In this document: piece after piece, positions 34,156 through 47,636 of the stretch
Layout: every line of letters begins with the position of its first letter
Numbering within the stretch: position 1 is the stretch's first letter
Origin: Cunninghamia lanceolata
Taxonomy: Eukaryota; Streptophyta; Pinopsida; Cupressales; Cupressaceae
Direction of reading: 5' to 3'
Assembly: GCA_027924645.1 (NCBI GenBank)
Contig: BSBN01000213.1
Location: forward strand, 29,452,501-29,516,500
Length of the DNA: 64,000 nt
Position numbers and translations under genes: made by a program
The notes under the pieces: model-generated
Databases searched by the model: none
Told to the model about the DNA's origin: nothing
The model's input: only the letters and a program-made list of their open reading frames with translations

Positions 34156-35041
34156 ATATATATCATTTGATAATAGAATCCAAATATTCACATTCACTAA
34201 TTCATCAGTATACCAAAACACATAACAATTATATATAAATTTATATATCTATATATGTATGTAATAGCTATTAGCTATTATATACATATATATAGATATA
34301 TCATCGTCACATAAAACTCATTATATCCTCTGGCCAAATGAGGTCCACATATTCATTAATGACATGAAAGACATCCACATAAATACTGACGACATATGAA
34401 TATGAAATGCACATATACACACATGCACACAGATGTCCTTCGTCCCTCGATACTCTTATGTCTATGAGTTTATCATGGACATATGTCTACACATCTGTAT
34501 ATATATATATATTCATTTCATGTTCATACCTCGTTGATTTGCAATTTCAAACCTCATCAAAAAGACTTCATTCGACACTTAGACTAATCCAAATTCCTAA
34601 TTCAAAACACTCATAATGTCATATCCAAACAAACATTCTAAATATCATAGGTTATTTACCTTTACCCATACTGACTGACCTAACCTAGAGCAATAGGATA
34701 GTGGTGTGTGTGTTTGCTATGTTTAGACTTTCTCCAATGTTTACCAGACCAAGTCCTTCCCCTGAGTGATACTTCCCCTCCTTCCCAGAGGAGCAACCTG
34801 TTCATGCATCCACTTAGATCACCACCACAGTAGTTAGCTGATCAAAACATAATCATTTGCTTCATACATTTCTTAACAATAATCACTTTTAATACAAGAC
34901 ATTGCATTATTCCATTTTTTATCATATTCTAATCAAGATTCATAACACACATAAATGCATAGATTCATAATCTTTCAATATTCCAATAAATTAACCAATC
35001 TAGGAAAATAGTAAATGGATAGAAACCCACGAGGTGTAACA
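34156..35041 (-). repeat. 3' LTR of family B, truncated
   Basis: On the minus strand it starts TGTTACACCTCG at 35041, and it matches the start of the 39194-42281 LTR until about 34156, where homology stops. Confidence 0.9.
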
Positions 35042-35056
35042 TACTCCCCCCCTTGT
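35042..35056 (-). promoter_or_regulatory. Polypurine tract of family B
   Basis: On the minus strand ACAAGGGGGGGAGTA lies directly before the 3' LTR, a good match to a plus-strand primer. Confidence 0.85.
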
Positions 35057-35639
35057 GAATCATCATCCCCGATGATTTTTAAGTATCAAGTATTATCATA
35101 ACATAAATAAAACATAAAGAGTATCATATCACAAAACATATTGTTCAAGTGTTTTCAAACCTCAGAAAACTTGTGGAAACTTCTGTTTCATCTCAACATA
35201 GTCTTCTCAAGTGGTAGAATCTTCTACATACTTATCCCATTGGACATTGTATTACATGACATTTCTGTTATGCAAGCAGAGCTTGCAAACTTCAAGCATT
35301 TAAAAAGCTTGATCATAACCATTCCTAGGTTTTGTACTTGTAAAACATTCTAATAATATAATAATCATCTGTTAAATATATATATATATATCAAATTTAA
35401 ATCATTAAAAGCATTGTGCCTCCTGGCAGTAGCTATTATTAGAATCATTTTGCAATGAATTGCATTGTTAACTTTGAGAATTTCGAGGACCTCTTTATAT
35501 CTAGGAATACATTCCATACTTAATGAAACTTTTTCTAGGGTTTGACCCTCAAAATAACTTTTATTCTTTATCCGAGAATTGTCTTAGTATACACTTAGCA
35601 TCAACGTAACTTTTCTACTCATTATTAGTTTTCTGCCAA

Positions 35640-37310
35640 TCTTTTCTGATCAGTTTGATCTTTTCATCTATTCCTGACAACATTTCTGGACTAATGCTAA
35701 TCCCATCTTCTAGCTTACCCAGCTTATAGGAGTTCGAAATCTTCTTCTGTCCAGTGTTTCGAATGGAGTCATCTTGACAACAGAATGGTAGAAATTTTTA
35801 TAAGCAAATCCCACCAGTGGTAGATACTCTTCCCACTTATAATGTTGATCCATGCAATATATTCGAATAATTCCTCCAAAACCTAGTTAACTTTCTCAGT
35901 TTAACCATATGTTCTCAGGATGATAAGCTGTATTTACATTAAGTTTAGTTCCAAGCATTGGAAATACAATTTACCCAAACCTTGTTGTCACGTGCGCATA
36001 TCTATCCGAGATAATCTTCTCAGGAACTCTATGTAATACAAACACTTCCTGCACAAATTTGTGAGCTAACAATGGTGCTCCACCAGATAAATTCTCTAGT
36101 ATAAAAGGTGCTACCTTTATTCTTTAACAACTTGCCATAAATCTTACGGCATCCCCTTCCATTCCCTTCCAAAAATATAACGGCTTTACATATGCTAACA
36201 TCTTAGTGACACCAGGATGTCCTGAGTATGGTGCATTATGTACTTCCTTCTATACCAAGTTCCTTAATTCACCAGAATAAGGTACATAAATTCTTCCATT
36301 ATACCTCAATAAACCATTGGGTTCAAAGCAAAAATCCTAATAACTTTTATTTTACAATATAACTGAGAGTGCTTGTTTGGCTTGTTCATAGATCTCATCA
36401 CCCTTAGATCCTCGCAATGCTTAACTTTCAAAGTTAGTTTAGGTAGATCCCATTGAAGATATATTCCTTCCTCAACTTAAAGTACTGACAACTCTATTCT
36501 TATTTCCTTTGATATACTCAATGTTGAAATCATAGTCTGATATCAATTCTAACCACCTTCTTTATCTTGCATTCAGATTGGGTTGAGTAAATAGATACTT
36601 CAAACCATGATGGTCTATTTTTAATTCAAAAGGTTTCCCCAACAGATAGTGTCTCCATATCTATAATGCATGCACTACTTCTGATAACTCCAAATCATGT
36701 GACTTATAATTTTGTTCGTAAAGTTTTAACTTTCTCGATTTACAAGCTATAACTCGCTTTCCCTGCAGCTGATCAAAGAGATCATCAATATGTGGTAAAG
36801 GATACTTATTCTTTACCATTGCCTAGTTGAGCAACTAGTACTCAACAAATGCATTGTCCCATCTTCCTTCTTTATGAAGATCACTAGTGCTCCCCAAGGT
36901 GAAACACTAGGTCTTATAAATCCCTTGTATAACAATTCTTCCAACTGTGATTTTAATTCCATAAATTCTATCATTGTCATCCTATATGACACTTTGGATA
37001 TAGATTCTGACCCTGGAATTATGTCAATGAAGATGTTGAACATTCTCTTCGAAGGCAATCCAGGTAGTCCTTCCAGAAATACATCCACAAAATCTCATAG
37101 GATAGGGTATTTTTCCATATCCGCCTTTTCTACATCCTCCAATTCTCCATCCTCAGCTTCTTGGAGATCTTGTGGTCTAGAATAAGCCACACTTATTTGA
37201 TTAATAACATCTTTGTATTCCTATAGTTTTTCCATTTTAACTGCAAAGAGTTGACAACCCTTCTTCTTTGCTCTATACCATTGCACAAATGATATTTGTC
37301 ATAGCCTAAC
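35640..37310 (-). pseudogene. Family B pol remnant: RT, RNase H, integrase
   Basis: From high to low coordinates on the minus strand: the entry to RT (about 37088-36840, LPGLPS, PGSESIS, KGFIRPSVSPWG), RNase H (about 36760-36560, LELSEVVHALQIWRHYLLG), integrase zinc region (about 36245-36170, SGHPGVTKML), a core scrap with SDRYAHVTTRFG, and a late integrase part (about 35860-35750, FAYKNFYHSVVKMTPFE). The catalytic YxDD part of RT is deleted between the first two blocks, and there are many stops and shifts. It cannot encode a working enzyme. Confidence 0.85.
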
Positions 37311-39179
37311 TTCTCTAGGTGTCCCTTGCAAAGATACCTAGTTCCCGAGATCATCTAGGAATTCTATGATTTTTATCTTAATTCAAGACATAGGATACCA
37401 TACTGGATGCCTATGTTTAGTCTTAACTTTCCAGTGCTCAAATCTTGTAGTATCACTTCTTCATTCTTTTCCAGAAATAAAAAGATTTCTCATCGATTAG
37501 GGGTTTAGTTACTTCTAGGTGACTTGTTTAAGGTATGGATTGAATTTCTTTCCACACAAGATTTCTTAATTATAAAGGGTTAGAGACATTCCAAGTGCAT
37601 TCTCTACAATTTACTCCCCACACAATCTACCAGAGGTCCATCCAGGACATGACAGAGGTAAACATTGTACAAAACATAGTGAACAACTCAAATGTTCTAG
37701 TAAAGCCACCACAATAATTTAAATCAATAACAAAGTATAAGAAATTTAATTTTCAAAAATAAGTCAAAAGAATGAGCTCAATTTTGACAATAAATCAAAT
37801 TTTGACCAACTAGTTGTAAAATAAACAACTTTCAAAATTATGTGGCTAGACCATTCCAAAATAAAGGAGTAAAACAATGTCAATCTTAGCAAGAATTAAA
37901 AGAGATTTACCAAAAATCAAAAAAAGTATCAAAAGCCAGAGGACCACTTACTATGCACTACGTGACTAAGTGAGTCACTAACAAGGGAGTAGATTGTTGT
38001 ACTGCACTCAAGTTTACCAAAAACTTATAGTGGTTTAGAGATTGTGTTACAAGCACAACATATAAATAAGTCCCTTACGACTTTCATTATGCTCAAAAAT
38101 CAAAAGGTTAAACACATCCACTCTTACATCATGGAATATCTATCGTTCATCACATAGATGATATTATAAGATGGTGTTACAGTATCACACAAAGACTTTA
38201 GCTGGAACACATATTTCTTCCCTTCGTTCCATCTTACAAAACTTTATTCCCTACCTCACGGAATGGGTTACTTATTCAAAACTTGACTAAATATCTTGGT
38301 GATGATTACATTCAACATTGCAATTATACTTTCTAGCTCTATCAAGAGACAATATACATAGTTCCCAACCATCTAACCAAAATTCCATGAGAATAACTAA
38401 TAACTTCTTGTAATTGTTATGAATTATCTTGCAACCTTCATGCAGACTCTTAAAATAATGATACTAATCCCAATCTCTATTCATCAAAATATTCCCCATG
38501 AGGATCCTCTTTACTTATATCCTCTACTACACATTGACACCTTTTCCAATAGGCTTCATGAGTCATTAAGGAACTCTTAATCTCCTCTATTTATGCACAA
38601 TTCTTTGTATATGGCAATCGATTTCCTCGTGAAACTTAGAAAACAAAAGCATTTCCAAGTCCTATGATATTTTTCTCAGCATTCTATGCCAATATATCAC
38701 TACTTGTCCTTTAATGATCCTATTATTCCACTTGGCTCATTCCAAGCCATCTAGGAGTTTAGACAAGAACCCATCTTTTCTATGTATCATTGATACAATT
38801 TCTAGAATCTTCCATACTCGGTTGCTTTTGCACCTAGTTGATTACTTCTAGATCTTTCCATCCTAAAGTTCTTGAGACATAAAAGTGATCTTAACTTCAT
38901 ACAAACACTGCTCTACCTGAGCTCTTAGTCTAATTAGCAATTGACCATGGTTTTACCTTTCTAGTTAAAGTCTCATAATCTTTCCGTTATATATCCTCAA
39001 CAAAATTAAATTGACTCTTTGAGTCTTAACTCCTCAGTTGGTTTTCTCTTAAACACTTGCAATTTTCTTGGTTATTCTCCTATGTCATTCTGGCATAAAA
39101 CCAATTTCAAACATTACAATCTCATAATGTTGGGTAGAAAGGCATAGTAAGTACATAGGCTCTAGAGTTGAATCTAGTA
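37311..39179 (-). other. Unrecognisable 5' internal region of family B
   Basis: By position this should hold protease, gag and leader, but I could not make out any of their motifs. No long ORF survives on either strand. Confidence 0.5.
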
Positions 39180-39191
39180 GCTCTGATCCCA
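39180..39191 (-). promoter_or_regulatory. Primer-binding site of family B, one base changed
   Basis: On the minus strand TGGGATCAGAGC stands two bases after the LTR end. It differs by one base from the tRNA-Met type TGGTATCAGAGC. Confidence 0.85.
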
Positions 39192-39193
39192 CA

Positions 39194-40162
39194 TGTAATA
39201 TGCCACTTGTTCTAAGTTAAGATTTACTAAGTTTAACTCAAAAGTATAATGTTCAAGATACTGATAGTAAAAACTATAAAAATTTTCCCTGAATTCATTC
39301 GATAAGATGCACATTTGAAACATATTTCAAACTCCCATTGCATAATCAAATTACATTTCCTCATTAAGAGAATTGAATATTTCTCGATACAACTTTTTCA
39401 TAAAATAGTTACATACAAGCTTCAGAGAGCTAATTGAAAGTAGAGATACAAAATGGTTCTGATGTCTGTCTTCAAATTCTGGCTGCCAACTGCACGAGGG
39501 GAAGCATCACTCAAGCACTTTTCCACCAACCACGGACTAACTGCGGTCCCCTGCACATTTACCATACAGGTAAACAACCCTACCCTACGACGAAGGGATT
39601 GGTATGGTGACCTCAAAGAATAGCTTAAACTAAGATGATGTTGTGTCCTACATATCTAGTACTATCATACATTGTGGCTATAACCCCAAGCATGATTGCC
39701 CTTCCTAGAATGTAAACCTAGATCATAGTGAACTGACAATGTAAATGTTGGCTATTTACACTACTTTTGCCAAAGTTTCATCACCCCTAACTCGAAATGG
39801 GCATCACATGCTTACCCATCATTCAAGCTCGATTTGCAAAGACATTTGGGTTATTTCCTCCTATGGATGTCCAGGCATAACCCCACTAACAATTCTAGGT
39901 TATCCCTCCCATGGATCAAAAAATACCTAGCATAACTCTACTCATCCATTCTAGGTTCACTAATCTAAGATTAACCTATTCCCAAGTTTTACTATGACAC
40001 ATATGTCGAAGTAATAGTACTTTCAAGATACAATTTTACTATTCTTTCACATTGAACAAATAACTATTCATACTCAATCTAATAATTACTCATAAAATTC
40101 CCCATAGACATATATCTCTACTACGAAGATTAATTTCACATTCACAATATTTTTCTTTTACT

Positions 40163-40210
<48 letters not shown>

Positions 40211-42281
40211 TTTTATACAAACAAATAAACACTTAAGTCGATAAACAAACAATTCATTCCTCAATAACAAACAAACTCATATAGCCTTTAAAAATAGTAA
40301 TGCATAATGGATAGGAATTCCACATGCCTATGATATTGGCTCCAATAGATCAATGAAATTCCTTGCTCAAGATCCTTCTAATGAACTAAATCTCCCTTTC
40401 AAACAAATCAACTCTCTCTCTCTCTAATCCTCCATGCTTCCTCTCATAATCCACAATAAAATAACAAAAATCTCACAACACTCAACTCAGAATTGCAACA
40501 GCAAAGTAAGAAAGCTCTTGGCTAGAAAAAATGGTGTAGAATAGAATGAGAATGCTCTCCTCTTTATACAAGAAAACCAAGAGAACTTAGGCTACAATTT
40601 AGCTTGTAAATTAGCCACATGTCCTCCCATTTCAAAATAGATTTAGAGGTGGCAAAAAGAATCAATGAAAAATGACACATAAGAGGACACTTATGAAACA
40701 ACTCAGCCAAAATATAGAAAATAGACTTCTAAAAGATTAAAACCACTTCATAAAGGTGACACAAAATCAACCATGTTTCCTATTTTGTAGCAAAACTGGT
40801 TACAAAGGCTAAGTCAAAGCATATGTTGGAACCCATATGAAGACTCCCTTTTAAACATAACTGCTTCAGATTTATTCCCAAGCTATGACCAAGTCAAAGC
40901 ATACTCAAGATTTTTTTTTAAATACATTTTGGAATGATTAACAGTGCTCATAGTTGTGCACTACCAAGAGTCAGAGATTTTTAGACTAAGTAATAATAAT
41001 ATGTATGAGTCATACGCTTCATGGAAATGTGATGCCTATAGCGCTTAAGTAGGCATATACCATACTTTATTTAATATTAACCAAAAGCTCCAAGTAAATA
41101 TTAACATGTGCTTCCCTGCTAAGCACCCATTCTAGTGCTCAAAGACATAGTCTATCTACAGCCAAAGAGTTTGAGTTTATATACACTATGAAATGATAAT
41201 AATGCTATAAGATATATGCTGCATATATTACTTTATAAGGCACACTAACATGCTCCATATAATATTAACAAGTTCTCCAATATATATGCTTAAACCAGTG
41301 CTATTTAATTTGCTTATCATTGTTTCATGGCTGTGTGCCTCTTTATGATAGCGCCATAACCATCATGTAACATATATATATATATACACACACCCTTTAA
41401 TACATATCATTTGATAATAGAATCCAAATATTCACATTTGCTAATTCATCAGTATACCAAAACACATAACAATTATATATATATGTGTGTGTGTGTGTAA
41501 TAGCTATTAGCTATTATATACATATATATAGATATATAATATATCACTGTCACATAAAACTCATTACTCTCATATCCTCTGGTGAAATGAGGTCCACATA
41601 TTCATTAACGACATGAAAGACATCCACATAAATACTGATGACATATGATTATGAAATGCACATATATACACATGCACACAGATGTCCTTCATCCCTCGAT
41701 ACTCTTATGTCTATGAGTTTATCATGGACATATGTCTACACATGTGTATATATAATCATTTTGTGTTCATACCTCATCGATTTGCAATTTCAAACCTTAT
41801 AAAAAAGACTTCATTCGACACTTAGACTAATCCACATTCCTCATTCAAAACACTCATAAAGTCATATCCAAACAAACATTCTGAATATCATAGGTTACTT
41901 ACTTTTACCCATATCAACTGACCTAACCTAGACCAATAGGATAACGGTGTGCGTATTTGTTTAGTTTAGGCTTTCTCCAACATTTACCAGACCAAGTCCT
42001 CCTGAGTGATGCTTCCCCTCCTTCCTGAAGGAGAAACTTGTTCCTGTATCCACTTAGATCACCACTGTAGTAGTTAGCTGATCAAAACATAATCATTTGC
42101 TTCATACATTTATTAACAATAACCACTTTTAATACAAGACATTGCATTATTCCATTTTTCAACATATTCAAATCAAAATTCATAACACACATAAATGCAT
42201 AGATTCATAATCTTTCAATATTCCAACAAATTAACCAATCTAGGTAAATAGTAAATGGATAGAAACACACGAGGTGTAACA
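39194..42281 (-). repeat. 5' LTR of family B, 3088 bp
   Basis: On the minus strand it begins TGTTACACCTCG and ends ATATTACA. It aligns in reverse complement to the solo LTR at 45136-55456 along its length. A TATA-like TATAAAG reads on the minus strand near 40564-40570, matching TATAAAAA at 46737 of the solo copy. Confidence 0.92.
40164..40209. repeat. (AT)n microsatellite
   Basis: An uninterrupted AT dinucleotide run inside the family B LTR. Confidence 0.95.
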
Positions 42282-45130
42282 CAAGTCAAGGACTAACAGT
42301 ATAAACCTTGGGTCAGTCTTTTTCTGGGTTACTTAGATTAGATTCCTTTCAAGAGAGGTGAGGTACCTAGTATTTCATCTAATTTGTTGTGTGCAAAAAC
42401 ACCCATCAACAAGTTCCATCCCTATTCCCTAATCGTATCATTCATATATACATACTGACCCTAGGCATATGGGTATATGGATGGAAATTCTGGGCCAAAG
42501 GGGCATCAAAACTGACGAATTGTTTTCTTGAAATAGGGAAAAACTAATATTCAATGATTAACTCAAGAGACCTATGGTCAAATTTTTAAGATGTCACAAG
42601 AACAAGATCAGTAGAGCTCAAAATCTAGTTTTGAAACTACATTTTCTAAGAAAAAGGTGGAGAATAATAGGGTCAAATAGGGGGATCACACAAAGTGCTC
42701 CTATTTTTGTCAAAAAATATAACATACCATCAAGTTTTCTCCCCCTAAAATGGTGAATGTTTTTAGTATTTCACAAATCCCTTTAGTAGAAAGTTAGCTA
42801 ACATCACCTAGTTTATGTCAATTTTCTACTAATTTTCAAAGTGGACCCACCCTGGAAAATAAAAAAATTGAGCATGCCTCCCCCTTAATTTTGAGAAAAC
42901 TAATTAAAAATATTTTTTTAAATGTGTATAGAATGGAGTCTAAAATATAAAAATGTAATTTGTTTCAAATTTTGATTGGTAGATCAAAAATGACACCAAA
43001 AAAACTATACATGGGTTTTTGGAAAAAATGAAGACACTAGCCAAAGTAATTGAAGATCAAAACCTTAATTTATTTGAATTGTAGAAAAAATTACATAGTT
43101 AGTAAGGTAAGAGAGATTTTAATGTCGTCATATTAGTTTTTTCATAATAATGTCTTAAAATGTGCAAACTTGATGTGAGCATGCTTGAGATTTTATTGTT
43201 TTTGTATGTTTTATGTAAAACGTGTCTTTAGGGACCTTACATGAAGGGTTGGATTCCAAAGAAACTTCAAATGAAATCCAAGTGCATTATAATGTTAGTG
43301 TGTTATAAACTCAAAAAATAGAGCACATAGTTTTTGTTTATTTTTAAGGCATTTATAAAAGGTGCATGTTATAGGCTCAAGATTTCTAAGCCATAATGTT
43401 AATGCATTATAATGTGCTTGCATTACATTTCTTAATTTGTTTCAAAACTTGTTTGGCCACTTTTTGGCTGCCCAACTTTGTACACTTACCCATATAGATC
43501 CCTTTGTGTGTCTTCATCTGATGTTGTTTATTGTTGTGTGGCGTTGTTTTTCCTTTCATCTTTGTCATTCCACATGAGCATGATTTTTAATGCAACATTC
43601 TTTTCTTTTACAATAGAATTATCTTATGTGCCTCTATTTAGAGGAATTACCCATTGGTAGCTTTGGGGGCATATCCAATCACATATGCTTCCTAGAGATC
43701 CTTCACATCCCCCTTTTCTACCTTAAAATCATTTACGTACTACAATTTTATGTATTTATTTAAAGGGGCATATTTGAACTTTAACATGTACAACCACACA
43801 TATCCACACACATTGTCAATATTCTCCCTAAAGCATTAATAGCTTGGGGTCCTAGGTATAAAAATTTGCTTGGATTGGCCACCCTTATGAGGATTACCTA
43901 GCAATAGAGCACACAGTGAATTTTGTGTTTTTGTATGTCCTTAGCCTTTCTATATAAGTCAAGTTGTTTTTTGTGTTAGTCTTGTGTCATGCTATCATTT
44001 AAAATCTTTATAGGACTATTATACTTGGACACTAGTGTAATTTAAGTGGATGTTCATATAACACACTAGTGTCCATCAACTTTTCAATAATACAACTATT
44101 TTTCTCTAGTTTTGGTCACCTTGTTGTAGTTATGCATGCAATGTAACAAAAGTTGGGTAAATCCCGACAACCAAATTAGGAGGCATGCCTCTTCACCTTC
44201 CAATATAATAACATTTTTGAAAATTGTCTCAATCAATATACTCCCTATCTTTCAAGTGATAATCTATCTTCAAATTTTTGCATTTTCTTGTGAAACACTT
44301 CCAACATTTTGAGTTTCTTGAGAAAAATCTATGATTCTAGTATTGGCTCTCCATGTTTTTATTTCAATCCCAAGGGCATGTGTTTGTGATTCTAGTAGAT
44401 TTGATGTCCATTTAGATGCTTGAGATGACATTATTGAATTCTCTCTTTATTTCCATTTTCTCCATTATTATTTTGAGCTCTTATTGTGTTTAACTTTGTT
44501 GATAACATAAAGAGGGTTTTTCTTAATTCCATTTGTATTTACATAAGCACACTAGGGAATTGAGCTTTTGTAGACCTAAAGTTTAATACTAAATGATTTG
44601 ATTTAAATTGTTACTCTTAAGTGTCGACACACCTAAGATTAAGTGCACACATACATTTCATTGTCCTTAGATGCTTGTGGAGGTAGAAGTACCAAATAAG
44701 GGCTTGATCATTCTTAGCAAGCTCCTAAATAGCCCCAACCTTCCTTCCTTGTCAGAGCTATAGGTTTTTGAAAATCTCACATATGAAGGTTTTTATCTTT
44801 CTCATCCTTTAGGTTTTTTTATTTCATTTCAACTTAAAATCACTATTTAAATCATTTCTCTTGGTTTTGGTTATTTATGGAAGCTCCTAGTATTTTCTAT
44901 TTCTTGTTGTTGTGTTCCTATGTACATAAAGTCTAAACATTAGTACATATAGTTTATTTTTGTTGACTTTCAAGGCAATAACACATGTATAGGATAACAA
45001 CATATGAAGGGGACAATAGTGTGCAAAAATGGTAGTAGCATGTAGATGGGACAATAGCATGTTGTGCTAATGTTCTAGATAATGAACTATATAGATCATC
45101 TACCAGGTTGTTCTAATTTTCTCTTCTACA
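42282..45130. other. AT-rich DNA between the two family B copies
   Basis: About 2.8 kb without a recognisable gene, terminal repeat or RNA. ORFs do not exceed about 60 codons. It is bordered by divergently oriented family B LTR starts at 42281 and 45136. Confidence 0.55.
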
Positions 45131-45135
45131 TTGTG
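45131..45135. other. Target-site duplication TTGTG (left) of the solo LTR
   Basis: It is identical to 55457-55461, on the far side of the LTR and the element nested in it. Confidence 0.92.
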
Positions 45136-45876
45136 TGTTACACCCCGTGTGTTTCTATCCATTTACTATTTACCTAGAGTGGTTAATTTGTTTGAATATT
45201 TGAATGATTATGAATCTTTACATTAATGTGTATTGTGAACCTTGAATGAAATATGTTTGGAAATGGAATAATGAGATGTCTTGTATTAAAAGTTATTATT
45301 ACTATGAAATGTATGAAGCAAATGATTATTTTGTGAATGACTAACTACTATTGTGGTGATCCAAGTGAATGCAGGAATAGGTTGCTCCTCCAGAATGGAG
45401 GGGAAGTATCACTCAGGAGAAGGACTTGGTTTGGTAAACGTTGGAGAAAGCCTAAACTAAGCAAACACACATCACTATCCTATTGGTCTAGGTTAGGTCA
45501 GTCAGTGTGGGTAAATGTAAGTAACCTATGGTATCTAGAGTGCTTATGTGGATATGATTTTATGGATATTTGGGTGAATAATGTGATTTAACCTACATAT
45601 TGATTTAAGTCTTCTTGATAAGTTTATAGTCGCATAGACAAGGTTTTATTATGGTATGGTTATAACAAGTCCACTATATGTTCATACATAGGAGACGATA
45701 CGAGCATGAGTGTACGTAGGTAGACGTACATACACACACTCATGAGCATATTGCTCACAGGTATGAGGATATTAGATTGGACCATGTGGATTTTAATGCC
45801 ATTTGTGTTAAACTATGTGGACTTATGTCATCAATGGAATTGTGAGAAATAAGTTGTATGTGGTTTATGTATTGAT

Positions 45877-45950
45877 GATATATATGTGTGTGTGTGTGTT
45901 TGTGTGTATGTATGTATGTATGTATGTATGTGTATGTATGTATATGTATA
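45877..45950. repeat. TG and TATG microsatellite
   Basis: A TG run passes into TATG tetranucleotides. It lies inside the solo LTR, where the other family B copies also have AT/TG-rich simple repeats. Confidence 0.92.
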
Positions 45951-46736
45951 TAATACGTTATTTATCATTATACTCATATAATTATATTTACATAATTATT
46001 ATGTGTTTGGTGAAATGAAAATATTTGAATTTTATTATCGATAAGATATGTTTTAAAAAGTGTATATATATAAAACTTAAAGGTTATGGCAATGCCATAA
46101 AAGACACACAACCATAAATTAGAGGTATGCATATTAGCCATAGCATTGGTTTTAAGCACTTATGTGTTGGATTTGAAGTTATATCTTAACAAACATATTT
46201 ACTAAAGCCTTTTATATGCCTTTTGAAGCGCTACCATGAAGCGCATATCTTATAATATCTATTATCATTTCATAGTTTATAAAACTATGACTATTTGGTT
46301 GCATATGGACTAAGTCTTTGAGCGTTGTTATCATTTCAAAATATATTCAAAGACAAACTCTTGACAACATTTTGACTTTGTCATAGGCGTGGAATAAATC
46401 TGAAAACAATTATTTGTTTTTAAAGGAGTTTGCATTTGGTTTCCAACGTATACACTGACTTATTCTTTGCAACCAACTTTGCTACAACGACTTATTCTTT
46501 GTAACCAGCTTTACTAGTAAATAGGAAACATGGTTGATTTTGTGTCACCTTTATGAAGAGTTTTTAATCTTTTAGAAGTTTGTTTTCTTTATTTTGGTTG
46601 AGTTGTTTCCTGTGTCTCCTCGTAAGTGTCATCTTGCTTTGATTTCCTTTTGCCACCTCTAAATCTGTTTTGATGAAGGGGGAGTTGTGGCAGTTTTACA
46701 AGCTAGTTTGTAGCCTAAGTTCTCTTGGTTATCTTG

Positions 46737-46744
46737 TATAAAAA
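46737..46744 (+). promoter_or_regulatory. TATA box of the family B LTR
   Basis: TATAAAAA followed by GGGGAG is conserved as a TATA-like word in the minus-strand LTR copy near 40570. It is probably the start of the R region transcript. Confidence 0.6.
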
Positions 46745-47636
46745 GGGGAGCTCTCTCATTCTATTCCACACAATTTTTGTAGCCAAGAGCTTTCTTATTT
46801 TGCTGTTGCATTTTTGAGTTGAGTGTTGTGAGATTTTTGTTATTTTATTGTGGATTGTGAGAGGAAGCATAAATGGTTAGAAAGAGAGTTGATTTTATTG
46901 GAAGGGAGATAATGGTTTGTTTAGATCAATTTGAGTGTTTACTTTTTTGTATAAAAGTATATATATATATATATAGTATGAGAAATATATTATGTGTTGA
47001 GTGTGATATTAATCTCTATAGTAGAGATTATGTCAATAGTGGATTTTATGAGTAATTATTAGATTGAGTATGAATAGTTATTTGTACAATGTGAAAGAAT
47101 AGTAAAACCATATTACTTCAGCATGCATCATAGTAAAAGTTGGAAATAGGTTAATCTGAGATTGGCAAACCTAGAATGGATGAGTAATGTTATGCTTGGG
47201 ATTTGTTGATCCATAAGGAGGGGATAACCTAGAATTGTTAGTGGGGTTATGCCTGGGATATGTTGATCCTAGGAGGGAATAACCTAGATGTCATTGCAAA
47301 TCAAGCTTGAAAGATAGGTGAGCATGTGACATCCATTCCGAGTTAGGGGTGATGAAACTTTGGCCAAAGTAGTGTAAACAACCAACGTTTACATTGTTAG
47401 TTCACTATGATCTAGGTTTACATACTAGGAAGGGCAATATGAATGCTTGGGGTTGTAGCCACAATGTATGATAGTACTAGATATGTAGGACACATCATCA
47501 ACTCAACATAGGTTATTCTTTGAGGTTACCATACCAATCCTTTTGTCAAAGGGTAGGGTCATTTACCAGTATGGTAAATGTGTGGGGGACCACAGTTAAT
47601 CTGTGGTTGGTGGGAAAGAAATTGAGTGATTCTTCT

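Larger units (their letters stand above)
34156..42281 (-). mobile_element. Decayed Ty3/gypsy element, family B
   Basis: In minus orientation: 5' LTR 39194-42281, PBS 39180-39191, a badly decayed internal region with pol remnants, polypurine tract at 35042-35056, and the first 886 bp of the 3' LTR at 34156-35041. The rest of the 3' LTR is missing, replaced by the 1.6-kb dispersed repeat. The internal part is only about 4.2 kb, so coding sequence has been lost. A solo LTR of the same family lies at 45136-55456 in the opposite orientation. Confidence 0.88.
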
